A stretch of 50,033 nt of DNA from Fimivicinus intestinavium (GTDB lineage Bacteria; Bacillota; Clostridia; Oscillospirales; Acutalibacteraceae): assembly GCA_018715765.1 (NCBI GenBank), contig DVKY01000025.1:1-50033 (forward strand). The letters are read 5' to 3'. Under the pieces are notes generated by a model. It saw nothing but the letters and a program-made list of their open reading frames with translations. It searched no databases and had not been told where the DNA came from. The position numbers and the translations under genes are program-made. Shown in pieces: positions 35,618 to 43,996 of this stretch; within the stretch, counting starts at the first letter, position 1; each line of letters begins with the position of its first letter.

Positions 35618-36286
35618 TTATTTGCGGGGCCGGGCGGGCCCTGGAGCACCGGGCTGCGCCGGCGGGCGGGAAAATGCCCCTCCCCCAAACAGAATTTCAT
35701 CCGTCCGCACGCCGAACAGGCGCGCAAGGCCTATCACTGCCTGTGTATCCGGCAGGGCGACATCCCGCTCCCAACGGCTGACCGCCGATTCCTCCGTGGA
35801 GAGCGCATCGGCGAGCTGCTTCCTGCTCATAGCCCGCCGCATGCGCAGCTTTTGCACACGCTGGCCTACCGTCTCCTCCGGCAGGCGGCTGACAGCCAGC
35901 GACTGCGCCGCCTGGGCAACCGCTCCAGCGCAATCCTGCGGCCCGTCCTCTTCCCGCAGTGCAAAAACGGCATATTTCAGCCGGTCATAAATTTGTTCCT
36001 GCGCGCGCCGCAGGGTACGGGTGACAGTGGAACGGTTGCAGCCCAGCTCCCGCGCAACCTGCGCCGCTTTTGCGCCGTCAAACCAACAGCGCTCCAGCAC
36101 CTGCCGCTGTGATGGGCTCAGTTCCTCCCGCACAATGGCATCCAGCGCCTGTGCCAGCCTGTGCGCCGCCTGTTCCTTTTGCCTTTCTCCATCTGTCAGA
36201 AACGATTGCCCCTCCCAAAGGCGGAAAGCCTGACGGTCCCACACTCTGTCCAAGAGCGTGCTTGAAGCGTTCCCCCGAGAATTCAT
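35618..36286 (-). CDS. Two-headed regulator: sigma-70 region-4-like HTH plus Cro/CI HTH
   Basis: 222 residues. Residues about 56-103 form a sigma-70 region-4/LuxR-like HTH (LSPSQRQVLERCWFDGAKAAQVARELGCNRSTVTRTLRRA). Residues about 141-200 form an HTH_3 domain (GQRVQKLRMRRAMSRKQLADALSTEESAVSRWERDVALPDTQAVIGLARLFGV). A proline-rich tail follows. There is no sigma region 2, so it is not a sigma factor. It is directly upstream of deoB, about 117 bases away with a promoter between, and is preceded by a perfect consensus promoter carrying a palindrome. Possible roles are autorepressor and regulator of the salvage operon. The domain pair is uncommon. Confidence 0.8.
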   Translation of the reverse strand: MNSRGNASSTLLDRVWDRQAFRLWEGQSFLTDGERQKEQAAHRLAQALDAIVREELSPSQRQVLERCWFDGAKAAQVARELGCNRSTVTRTLRRAQEQIYDRLKYAVFALREEDGPQDCAGAVAQAAQSLAVSRLPEETVGQRVQKLRMRRAMSRKQLADALSTEESAVSRWERDVALPDTQAVIGLARLFGVRTDEILFGGGAFSRPPAQPGAPGPARPRK

Positions 36287-36349
36287 CTGAATACAACCAT
36301 CCTTTTACTTATTTTACCAGTCATAAAAATTAATATTTGGAAGTTAATA

Positions 36350-36403
36350 GAACAAATGTTCCCTAGATGCTTTTATTATATATAAAATGTGATATTTTGT
36401 CAA
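36350..36403 (-). promoter_or_regulatory. Perfect SigA consensus promoter with downstream palindrome
   Basis: Minus strand: TTGACA (36398-36403), exactly 17 bases, TATAAT (36375-36380). Thirteen bases after the -10 lies GAACATTTGTTC (36350-36361), a perfect palindromic arm pair over the start site. A promoter this strong in front of a regulator would need repression, so the palindrome is a likely operator. Confidence 0.8.
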
Positions 36404-36530
36404 CCAATAAATAAACTATTCCCCAATGCTTTCCGAAGTTAGGAAAGCATTCTCACTTCTTTTACAGGGCCAAAATCGCGTTTTCTCCACTCCAACGGGA
36501 TTCGCCTTAAAAATGCTTCTCCATGAGGAA
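36404..36530. other. Intergenic stretch upstream of the regulator
   Basis: Contains AATGCTTTCC/GGAAAGCATT (36425-36451), a hairpin of unclear use, and otherwise nothing I can assign. Confidence 0.4.
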
Positions 36531-36563
36531 GGCGGCCCTTCTTCAATTGGAAGAAGGGCCGCC
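36531..36563 (-). terminator. Hairpin terminator after the lipoprotein gene
   Basis: A 14-bp perfect stem GGCGGCCCTTCTTC and complement with a four-base loop. The T-run (CATTTTTAAG) is about 20 bases further on, so termination efficiency is uncertain. Confidence 0.55.
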
Positions 36564-36617
36564 AATGGATGCATCCCATATCATTATTTCTGACCGCGCC
36601 GGCTCTACAGGCCGGCG

Positions 36618-37487
36618 TTATTTCGCCTCAGTCCGCTCCATCTCTTTGCCGGTTGCACCGTCCTTCACCTTACCGTCATAAGCAGGAATATCGAACTTGG
36701 GGCCAAGATAGACCACCTCAAATTTATAGCGCTCTACCTCGACGGAGAGGCCGCTGTCCTCCACCTGTTCGTCAGTATAGACGATTACATGCGCAATCCG
36801 GTCATAAGCAATCTCAATGGAAACCTTTTTGGCCCCATCAAACAATGATTTTTGACCGTGCTTTTTCTCATAGCGGGCCAGATATTCCTCCTTGACCCCA
36901 AAAATCAGATTGACCACATTTACCTTCTGCTCCGCCACTGCGTCGCTGATGCTGAAATCCATATCGTCAACGGTCAACTCCGTAAGCTCTGCGAGACGGG
37001 AGGAAAGCAGATACGGTGCAAATTCATCGCTCTGATAATAGTCCTGCGCGGTCATCGGCCGTCTGGTCAGGGCAGTGATCGCCCCGCCCTCGCCGGTAAC
37101 CTGGGTCAGCAGGTAATCCTTCGCCTCTTCCCCTTCGTTCGCACTTGGAGAAAGGCCGCAATAAATCTGAAGCGTTGATTCGGGCTGGCTGTGTGTTTCA
37201 TTCACCGATATCTTATATTCTGCATAAGCGCCGTTTTCATCCCGCAGCGCCTGGTAATCGTCGCCCTGGCCGGCATACACATTTACCTGACAGGTATCCG
37301 TCGCGCTTCCCTGCGTTTTTGTTTCCTTCCAAAAATACACATCCGCATCCAGAGCGTTTTGAAGCGCCGTTTCATACGCCTGCCTGATTTCGGCACTTTC
37401 CATCTGCTGTGTGCAGCCCGTCATGCCGGTTACAAGGAGCACGGCGGCCGAAGCCAGAGAAAAGGCCCTCAACACTGTTTTGTTCAT
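36618..37487 (-). CDS. Lipoprotein of unknown function
   Basis: 289 residues, ATG 37487. A signal peptide ends in the lipobox TGMTGC, so the mature protein is lipid-anchored outside. The rest is a mixed alpha/beta, strongly acidic domain: an N-terminal helix (EIRQAYETALQNALDADVYFWKE), beta strands (CQVNVYAGQ, EYKISVNET), and VNLIFGVKEEYLARYEKKHGQKSLFDGAKKVSIEIAYDRI near the end. It starts three bases after the GPH transporter gene, so they are one operon. A sugar- or ligand-binding partner of the transporter is possible but unproven; I recognise no family. Confidence 0.8.
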   Translation of the reverse strand: MNKTVLRAFSLASAAVLLVTGMTGCTQQMESAEIRQAYETALQNALDADVYFWKETKTQGSATDTCQVNVYAGQGDDYQALRDENGAYAEYKISVNETHSQPESTLQIYCGLSPSANEGEEAKDYLLTQVTGEGGAITALTRRPMTAQDYYQSDEFAPYLLSSRLAELTELTVDDMDFSISDAVAEQKVNVVNLIFGVKEEYLARYEKKHGQKSLFDGAKKVSIEIAYDRIAHVIVYTDEQVEDSGLSVEVERYKFEVVYLGPKFDIPAYDGKVKDGATGKEMERTEAK

Positions 37488-37490
37488 TCG

Positions 37491-39686
37491 TTATCTCCCC
37501 CTTCCGGCCGCCGCGAGCTCCGCATCCGTTTGCTCTACCTCTGCGCGTGCCTGATCGTACATTTTTTCAATTTCCGGGTAAATGGTGCGGCTCACACGCT
37601 CATCCCGCACGAGCTTGACGGCGTCCTGCCAGGGCTTTACGCACTTGTGGAACAGATGAATCTCCCGCTCCGCCGCCTTAACAGCCGCCGCGCACGCCCT
37701 GCTTTCCTGCTTTGTTTCACAGGGCATATCCAGCGCTGCCTTGAGCGTTGCCGGATCAGGTTCCCGAATCCCCTCGGGATAATGGCGCCGGATGCGGCGC
37801 GCCATACGCAGCATGCCCTTTGCGCGGCTGATCTCAAATTTCCTGGTAGCCTTCTCCTGCTTTGTATCGGCGGGGAGGGCCTTCGCCTGCTCAAGCACCG
37901 AATCGCTGACTCCGCTCAAGTGCGTCAGGCCGATCGCCGTCAGTTCCTCTGCCCGGCGCACGCGGTAGAGCATCTCCGGCTTTTTAAATTTGGAAAGCTC
38001 CTCCATCAGAATCGGCACCGCGTTCTTCTGCTCAAGCAGCTTTTTCCCATCGGAGACCGCTTTGCGGGCCGACTGGAGCGCCTGTTTCCGCGCCGCCTTT
38101 TCTTCGGGGTTGGAGCGCGGCAGCGCCTTCGCCTCCCGCACAGCGGCCCTCAGCGCTTTCAGATCCGGAGCCGGGGCATTGGCAATTTCATAGCCCTCCC
38201 GAATGCCGTCGATTGCAAGCACGATTTCCTCAGAGGTCAGGCAATCCTCCTCATAGTCATCGAACAGGGCGCGATAGCGCAGCACCTTGATGATGTTGCG
38301 GTGCTTCTCCCGCGACAGGCTGTAAAAGGCAAACGGGATCAGATTAACTACCGCGCCAACAATCGACAGCAGGCAGAGGATGTAAAACATGGTGTTGCGT
38401 ACATCCGGATCATAAAGGATATCATAGTTGGTCGTCAGGCCCATGCACTCATAAACATAAGGGATGACAAGGCCCGTCAGCATGGTGACCGGCGTGCCGA
38501 TGAGGCCCGCCACGCCGAACATGAAATCCATCCGCTTCCCGCTGATGTACTGCTGGTAATCCTTTACCTCCGAATGCATCGCCTGATTATAGACAATGGA
38601 TAAGGCGTTTACCAGAGAATTGAGATATAAGAAGATGAAAAACAGAATCGGGATGCGGAACGTAAAGGTCATCATCGTCACAAAAACGATATTCAGGCTG
38701 TTATGCACCAGCAGCAACGGCCGGTTGCCGAGCCGCTTCATCAAAAACGGGGTAATGACCATGGCAATCCCGGAGGCCGTGCCTAAAACTGTGTTTAGCA
38801 CCGCATAGGTTCCCATATCCTGTGTCCCATAAATGTAAACCCAACCGAAGATGACGCCGCATGCGCCCTCCAGAAAGCCGATCCAGCCCGCAACAGTGCG
38901 CAGCCACCAATGCTTGTTGCGGTAAATTTCCTTCACGCCTTCCAGCACGCCGACCTTCTGTACATAGGATTGCGAGGTGACAACACGCTCCTTGCAGCCG
39001 AGCGCGGTGAACAGATTCATACCGACGCCGAGTACAGCAATTGGGACGACGATATACCGGTAAGTGCGGATATCGGTATATCCTCCGGTCAGCTGTGTCA
39101 GCAAGGGCGTGATAAAGCCGGTGATCGTCGGTGCAGCAGAATAAATAATGGCGTTAATTGCCAAGACCTTTGTCCGCTCCTCGGAATTCGGGGTGATTAC
39201 CGTTTGCAGCTCGCCATAGGTATCCGTAAACATAGGCAGCACCATGCTCACCGATATGGCAAAGGCAAATGTGGCAATCAGCTTGCTGGTGTATGTCATT
39301 GTTTCAAATGGCAGGAAGATAAAAATAGCCGTCAGCAGCACGATAGGAAAACCCATCAGTGCAATATACGGCCGAAAGCGGCCATAGCGCGTACGCGTGT
39401 TATCCACAATCTTACCGCGCAGGATACAGAAAAAAATGCCCATGACCGTCTGCACCATCGCCATATATTGCAGGTGCATCGGCCGCAGGCCGAGCGTCGA
39501 GCCAAGCAGGGTGTTGCCTGCGGACAGGCCGAGATACCCTGTCATAAAGGTGACAAACTGCTGGCCCATTCCGCCAAGGCCGAGATTCAGCACCTCTTTG
39601 TAGGAAACAAAGTTGCCTTTGGCCGGCTTTTTCCAATGGGTCGTAACCTCTTTTACGACGCCAACCGCCGTATCAATGATCTTCAC
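37491..39686 (-). CDS. GPH-family sugar:cation symporter with long repeat-bearing cytoplasmic tail
   Basis: 731 residues from GTG 39686. Residues about 25-490 are an MFS/GPH transporter of about 12 helices (NLGLGGMGQQFVTFMTGYLGL, GRFRPYIALMGFPIVLLT, the charged NxRTxYGRFRP loop, and YNQAMHSEVKDYQQYISGKRMDF). GPH carriers import glycosides with sodium or protons. Unlike normal members (about 450-500 residues) it has a 230-residue charged helical tail with three copies of a motif like AKALPxxTKQEK (NPEEKAARK, TKQEKATRK, TKQESRACA). The tail is predicted cytoplasmic. It is cotranscribed with a lipoprotein gene and has its own TTGACA promoter. Confidence 0.87.
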   Translation of the reverse strand: MKIIDTAVGVVKEVTTHWKKPAKGNFVSYKEVLNLGLGGMGQQFVTFMTGYLGLSAGNTLLGSTLGLRPMHLQYMAMVQTVMGIFFCILRGKIVDNTRTRYGRFRPYIALMGFPIVLLTAIFIFLPFETMTYTSKLIATFAFAISVSMVLPMFTDTYGELQTVITPNSEERTKVLAINAIIYSAAPTITGFITPLLTQLTGGYTDIRTYRYIVVPIAVLGVGMNLFTALGCKERVVTSQSYVQKVGVLEGVKEIYRNKHWWLRTVAGWIGFLEGACGVIFGWVYIYGTQDMGTYAVLNTVLGTASGIAMVITPFLMKRLGNRPLLLVHNSLNIVFVTMMTFTFRIPILFFIFLYLNSLVNALSIVYNQAMHSEVKDYQQYISGKRMDFMFGVAGLIGTPVTMLTGLVIPYVYECMGLTTNYDILYDPDVRNTMFYILCLLSIVGAVVNLIPFAFYSLSREKHRNIIKVLRYRALFDDYEEDCLTSEEIVLAIDGIREGYEIANAPAPDLKALRAAVREAKALPRSNPEEKAARKQALQSARKAVSDGKKLLEQKNAVPILMEELSKFKKPEMLYRVRRAEELTAIGLTHLSGVSDSVLEQAKALPADTKQEKATRKFEISRAKGMLRMARRIRRHYPEGIREPDPATLKAALDMPCETKQESRACAAAVKAAEREIHLFHKCVKPWQDAVKLVRDERVSRTIYPEIEKMYDQARAEVEQTDAELAAAGRGR

Positions 39687-39728
39687 CTCTAAAAATCCCC
39701 CTTACAAATTGTTGAAATCAACGCTTAT

Positions 39729-39757
39729 AATTTATATTACCACAATTTTTTTGTCAA
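39729..39757 (-). promoter_or_regulatory. Promoter of the GPH-lipoprotein operon
   Basis: Minus strand: TTGACA (39752-39757), 17 bases, TAAATT (39729-39734); an alternative -10 TATAAA lies two bases nearer. Confidence 0.55.
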
Positions 39758-39759
39758 TC

Positions 39760-40159
39760 CTTACTGAATTCATATTTCACATTGCAGCTTTTATTTTGTA
39801 AAAGCACTTCAATTCGCAACAAAAAGGAACCGTTGAAATCCAGCGGCGATTTTTCTTTCTACTCTCCTCCATGCCTTGTCCCCGAACCGTTTGCAGGGCA
39901 TTTTTTTCGGCCTGATTAGCATCCGTACACAAGGGTACCCATCGGTTTTCCGTTTGTGGCCGCGCCCGTCTGAGCCCGCCGGGCGGTGATGTTCCCTTTA
40001 TTAAGGTCTGGCCCGAACAAATTCGCCTTTACAGACAGGTTAAGGCGGATCGCAAACACGATCCGCCTCGTAATCTCTTCAATCGAAATAACGCCTTTCG
40101 CACACGGGACGCCCTTTTTGTATCAGCCACAACGTCTGCACCGCAAAGGCGGCTTGCAC
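39760..40159. other. Intergenic stretch between operons
   Basis: No supported gene. It contains a run of seven Ts after a weak ATGCC/GGCAT stem (about 39873-39908), the degenerate palindrome at about 39919-39940, and a perfect 9-bp stem GGCGGATCG/CGATCCGCC at 40044-40067 that may end the ABC operon but has no T-run. Confidence 0.45.
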
Positions 40160-40987
40160 TTATGCAAGGTTGAGCCGTTTGCCCAGCAGCCAGCGCGTAG
40201 CAAAGAAATAGACAAGGTCAAGCACAGCCATAAGAGCGGCGTTCACACCCAGTATTCCAAAGAAAAAGCCCATGGGCGACTGCTGCGCCAGCGTTTGCAG
40301 CCCTCGGAAGGAACCGCTATCCAGCGTGTAAAATACAAGCGCCGCCGCAATAAGGCCAACAAAGAGGAGAATCTGCAGGGCTGCGTTCAAAATCAGATAC
40401 GCCGCCGCACTTGCAAGCAGCCGGTTTTGCGGCCACTGCCCGCCGATGGCCATGCACAGATAAAAATGCAGCCAGGTGTTGACAAACGCAAAGAGCAGGA
40501 AAACACTGAAGAGCAGCAGCACAAGATAAAAGCTGAGGCCGGTTTCCGACTGAAAAGATGCCGCCACAGAGGAAAGATCCATTACATCCGGCAAATTCCA
40601 GCAAAATAGAAGCACCGCCAGCACGCACACCACAACCCCCGCAGCGGCCCAGATGACTCCGCTGAACAGCTTGGAACAGATCTGCTGCGCGGGGGTAGCT
40701 GGGAGCGTAAACATCAGATATCCCTCGTCGCCCAGCAGGTTTTTATAAAAGCGCTGCACCGGCACGAGCACCAGCAGCACCAGCATGGCAAGCAGCGCAA
40801 AGGCGGACAGCACAGAAAACAACCCGAACAGGATCGAAACCAGCGGGTTCGGCGCATCCTTCAAGAGCATGCGCACCACCAAAAAGATAAGCTGAAACCC
40901 TCCCAGCATGGCGACCACCGCGGTCATCAGCGGCAAATAAATTTTGGCCGTAGACCTCAGTTCATATTTCATCAATTTCCCTAGCAT
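40160..40987 (-). CDS. ABC transporter permease, ABC-2/YtrC-like
   Basis: 275 residues with about six hydrophobic helices (IYLPLMTAVVAMLGGFQLIFLVV, VLSAFALLAMLVLLVLVPV, GVIWAAAGVVVCVLAVLLF, LSFYLVLLLFSVFLLFAFV, YLILNAALQILLFVGLIAAALVFY, GFFFGILGVNAALMAVLDLVYFF). There is no ATPase domain. It overlaps the ATPase gene by seven bases, giving a three-gene GntR-ATPase-permease operon, a layout seen in YtrABC-type wall-stress systems. The substrate is unknown. Confidence 0.85.
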   Translation of the reverse strand: MLGKLMKYELRSTAKIYLPLMTAVVAMLGGFQLIFLVVRMLLKDAPNPLVSILFGLFSVLSAFALLAMLVLLVLVPVQRFYKNLLGDEGYLMFTLPATPAQQICSKLFSGVIWAAAGVVVCVLAVLLFCWNLPDVMDLSSVAASFQSETGLSFYLVLLLFSVFLLFAFVNTWLHFYLCMAIGGQWPQNRLLASAAAYLILNAALQILLFVGLIAAALVFYTLDSGSFRGLQTLAQQSPMGFFFGILGVNAALMAVLDLVYFFATRWLLGKRLNLA

Positions 40988-41682
40988 CTGAATACCTCCC
41001 TGAACAGCGCGTCAATGCTTTTTCCATGCGTTTCCCGAATAGAATCGACGCTCCCAGCCAGCACCGCCCGTCCGCCTCCGATCATCACTACATCGTCAAA
41101 CACTGTTTCAATATCATGAATCAAGTGGGTGGAAAGAACCAGTGTGGCATCCTCGTTATAATTGCGAATGATTGTATTCAAAATGTAATCGCGCGCAGCG
41201 GGGTCAACGCCGCCGATCGGCTCATCCAGCAGATAAAGCTCCGCCCTGCGGCTCATCACGAGAGCAAGCTGCATTTTCTCCCTGGTGCCCTTGCTCATGG
41301 CGCTGATCTTATCCGCCGGCCGTATGTTTAAATCGCGCAGCATCTCCGCCGCCTTGTCAAGCTGAAAATCCGCGTAAAAATCGCTGAAAAAATCGAGCGT
41401 TTCCCTCACACGCATTCCGGCAGGCAAATAGTTGCGCTCCGGCAAAAAAGAGACGTGCTTTTTCGTCTCCACACCCGGCTCCATGCCGCAGACACGCACG
41501 CTGCCCCCCGTGGGCGTCAGAAGGCCCGCCGCCAGCTTCAGCAGTGTGGTTTTCCCGCTTCCGTTAGGGCCAAGCAGGCCCACGATCCTCCCCTTCGCAA
41601 AATCACAGGTAAAGTCGGAAAGCGCCTGTTTCATTCCATAGCGCTTTGTTAATCCCTGGCAGGATAAAATGGCCTCCATCAT
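40981..41682 (-). CDS. ABC transporter ATP-binding protein (YtrB-like)
   Basis: 233 residues, ATG 41682 behind AAGGAGG, overlapping the gntR stop (ATGA). Walker A GPNGSGKTTLL is near residues 38-48, Walker B LYLLDEPIGGVD, and an H-loop LSTHLIHD. The signature loop is altered, MSKGTREK instead of LSGGQ, as is common in the ABC-2 group with YtrB/CcmA-like ATPases. It powers the neighbouring permease. Confidence 0.93.
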   Translation of the reverse strand: MMEAILSCQGLTKRYGMKQALSDFTCDFAKGRIVGLLGPNGSGKTTLLKLAAGLLTPTGGSVRVCGMEPGVETKKHVSFLPERNYLPAGMRVRETLDFFSDFYADFQLDKAAEMLRDLNIRPADKISAMSKGTREKMQLALVMSRRAELYLLDEPIGGVDPAARDYILNTIIRNYNEDATLVLSTHLIHDIETVFDDVVMIGGGRAVLAGSVDSIRETHGKSIDALFREVFRC

Positions 41683-42044
41683 GCTCCCTCCTTCTCATTT
41701 TGCAGCATTGTGATCGTCTCCTCGCGGGTAAAGCCCAGCTTTTGCATGGCCGCCCAGAACTGCTCGATCTGCTCCTTTGCTTTTCGCTTTCTCAGCGTTT
41801 GAATCATGGTCTCATCCTCCGTAATCGTTCGCCCTGCCGTTCGTTGTGTTTTTATAAGGCCCCGTGCCTCCAGCTCCTGCAGGGCGCGCTGCATCGTGTT
41901 GGGATTCACTGAAGCCTCTGCCGCCAGCTCGCGGACGCTTGGCAGCTTCCCGCCGGCCCGGTACTCCCCGGCTGTGATCGCAAGCTCCATCTGCTCGATC
42001 AGCTGTAGATACACCGGCCGGTCGGCAGTGATGATCCAGGTCAT
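41679..42044 (-). CDS. GntR-family transcriptional repressor, YtrA type
   Basis: 121 residues, ATG 42044 behind AAGGAGG. A winged HTH of the GntR family (YLQLIEQMELAITAGEYRAGGKLPSVRELAAEASVNPNTMQRALQELEARGLI) covers residues 10-65. The C-terminal part is only about 50 residues of helices, as in the YtrA subfamily that lacks a large effector domain. It is the first gene of the ABC operon, and its promoter overlaps a perfect palindrome, so autorepression is likely. Wall-active antibiotics are typical inducers of related systems; that is not visible here. Confidence 0.93.
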   Translation of the reverse strand: MTWIITADRPVYLQLIEQMELAITAGEYRAGGKLPSVRELAAEASVNPNTMQRALQELEARGLIKTQRTAGRTITEDETMIQTLRKRKAKEQIEQFWAAMQKLGFTREETITMLQNEKEGA

Positions 42045-42057
42045 CTGTTTGCCTCCT

Positions 42058-42111
42058 TGTATTATTGTACTAAGTTAGTAATACAATAATACAAGAAAAT
42101 CAAAATGTCAA
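42058..42111 (-). promoter_or_regulatory. Promoter and operator of the GntR-ABC operon
   Basis: A perfect inverted repeat, TGTATTATTGTA (42058-42069) and TACAATAATACA (42082-42093), with 12 bases between. On the minus strand TTGACA (42106-42111) and, 17 bases on, TATTGT (42083-42088) place the -10 within the upstream arm. A bound repressor would block the polymerase. Confidence 0.8.
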
Positions 42112-42150
42112 GCGCTTTCACAAAAAATTCATCATTATAAAAACGGAAAG

Positions 42151-42180
42151 GCCGCTGCAAGCCACAGGGCTTTGCAGCGG
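42151..42180 (-). terminator. Terminator after the second GPH gene
   Basis: CCGCTGCAA/TTGCAGCGG stem followed on the minus strand by CCTTTCCGTTTTTA. Confidence 0.75.
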
Positions 42181-42228
42181 TCTCTTCATGCGTCGTATGA
42201 AAGGTGAAAGACGTATCTGACTTTGCCA

Positions 42229-43920
42229 TCACTGTTGCGAGAATTCTCCACCATGTAAAATCAGCGTAATGCAGCTGTGACTGGCAAGCTCCCTGAGCAG
42301 CAGGGCATTGTTTTCCGTTCTGGCATATTCAGAGATTGCCCGCACGTTTTTCACGTCCTCCTCCCCAAGGGTGTGATCCTGAAAATTTTGAACAGCCGCG
42401 CGAATTTTCAGCGCGCGTATATAATCCGCATGCTTTTGCTCAGTCAGGTCATAAAACAGAATCGGAATCATACAAACCACAGAGGCAAGGATGCCCAGCC
42501 AGGTGACGCTCCGGAAGGTCGCCTGCATAATCTGAGGGTCTTTCAGCGCAATATCAATATTATCTCCAAAGCCCACCCCGCCGAAGGACATAAAGATCGG
42601 CATCAGTGCGCTCGTAAAGAAGCCAAACAGGGTGCCTGTGAAATTATTGCAATTTTGCCAGAATCCCTCCAGCCGTTTACCGGTTTTCCACTGCTGATAG
42701 TCCAAAACATCCGGCGTCATGATTCCGGAGATATAGCTCAGGCCGTTGAACAGGTTTTGAAAGAAAATCGCCACCAGCATCAGATAAGGGCTGTGAAGCG
42801 TCAAAAGCTGCAGGAAAGCCATCACCGTAAAGCCGGCGGTAGAGAGGAGCATCACCTTGCGTTTGCCCAGCCTTTTAATCAGCAGAGGCCCTAGCAGCAT
42901 GCCGGGGATCAGCGCATTGTTGAGCACCATGTTGCAAATCGTCAGCACAAATGCGCCGCTCTGCCCGCCAATGGCATAGTTGCAAATCCAAAGATACATG
43001 TTGATATTCCCACGCACGCCTACGGCGACGGAGAAAATCGTGATGATCCAGAAATATTTATTGGTCAGCAGCTGCTTTGCGCCCTCGCTGAATTTTACCT
43101 TGGCAACGTATTGCTTATGCACCACCGTGCGCTCCTGCGTACCGAAATACGCGAAGAAAACAAACAGGATCCCGCCCAATCCGCAAATTGGAAACGCCCA
43201 GCGGTAAAGCATGATATTATTCATCGGGTCCTTCTCCCCTGCGAACACCACACCTGCCACAAGCGGAATAATGATATTCACCACAGAGCTCGGCAAATTG
43301 GAAATCAGCCCTTTGAAGGCGCTGATATTTGCACGCTCCTGCGATACGGGGGAAATCGTCTGCTCAATCCCCGCGAGGCACTGGGTCAGCAGGGTGTAGA
43401 AAAAAGTGCCGACCTGGATGAGAAGGAACATCACGGCGACGCCCACCGTTACCTCAATATGGGAGGCTGCGACGCCGAACACCGGAATGGCCGGAATATC
43501 AAAGCTGAAAAAATCCTGTGCGATCCAGCTCTCAGGAATAAAGGGGATAAAGGTAAAGCACAGCACGGTGAGGATCGAGCTCCAGGGCAAAAACGGCTTA
43601 AACTTACCCTTGGCATAGTTGGAATTGTCAATCAGCATGGAAAGAATCGGCGCCCTGACCAAACCAAGCAGCGAAGCAATCATTCCGGATACAAAGATAA
43701 AGCCGGTGGATACCTTAAAGTAACTAATCATCATTGGGACATTGATCGCAATGGTTGTCCAACTGATGATTACGCTCAGGAAGGACAACGACCCGCTCCC
43801 AAGCGCCAGATTGAGAAACTCGCGGTAATTAACAAAATAGCCTTCCGGCGGCGTTTTCCAATAGGTTTTTAATTTAAGAAACGCTTCTTTCCCCTTTTGG
43901 ATCACTGAGCTCCGGCTCAT
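42229..43920 (-). CDS. GPH-family sugar:cation symporter
   Basis: 563 residues from ATG 43920 (GGGGG site upstream; a longer frame to 44079 is rejected because it adds an arginine-rich, non-coding-like stretch overlapping the glycosidase end). About 12 membrane helices and GPH features: FVNYREFLNLALGSGSL at the start, NSNYAKGKFKPFLPW loop, YQQWKTGKRLEGF. The C-terminus has about 50 extra hydrophilic residues but not the repeat tail of the other GPH gene. It follows the glycosidase by 76 bases and probably imports that enzyme's substrate. Confidence 0.87.
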   Translation of the reverse strand: MSRSSVIQKGKEAFLKLKTYWKTPPEGYFVNYREFLNLALGSGSLSFLSVIISWTTIAINVPMMISYFKVSTGFIFVSGMIASLLGLVRAPILSMLIDNSNYAKGKFKPFLPWSSILTVLCFTFIPFIPESWIAQDFFSFDIPAIPVFGVAASHIEVTVGVAVMFLLIQVGTFFYTLLTQCLAGIEQTISPVSQERANISAFKGLISNLPSSVVNIIIPLVAGVVFAGEKDPMNNIMLYRWAFPICGLGGILFVFFAYFGTQERTVVHKQYVAKVKFSEGAKQLLTNKYFWIITIFSVAVGVRGNINMYLWICNYAIGGQSGAFVLTICNMVLNNALIPGMLLGPLLIKRLGKRKVMLLSTAGFTVMAFLQLLTLHSPYLMLVAIFFQNLFNGLSYISGIMTPDVLDYQQWKTGKRLEGFWQNCNNFTGTLFGFFTSALMPIFMSFGGVGFGDNIDIALKDPQIMQATFRSVTWLGILASVVCMIPILFYDLTEQKHADYIRALKIRAAVQNFQDHTLGEEDVKNVRAISEYARTENNALLLRELASHSCITLILHGGEFSQQ

Positions 43921-43996
43921 GTCATATTCCCCCTTTGTATTTCCTATAAAAGGCTCCGCCCCGCAGCAAGCGGTTCCTCCGTATCCCCGTCCGTGT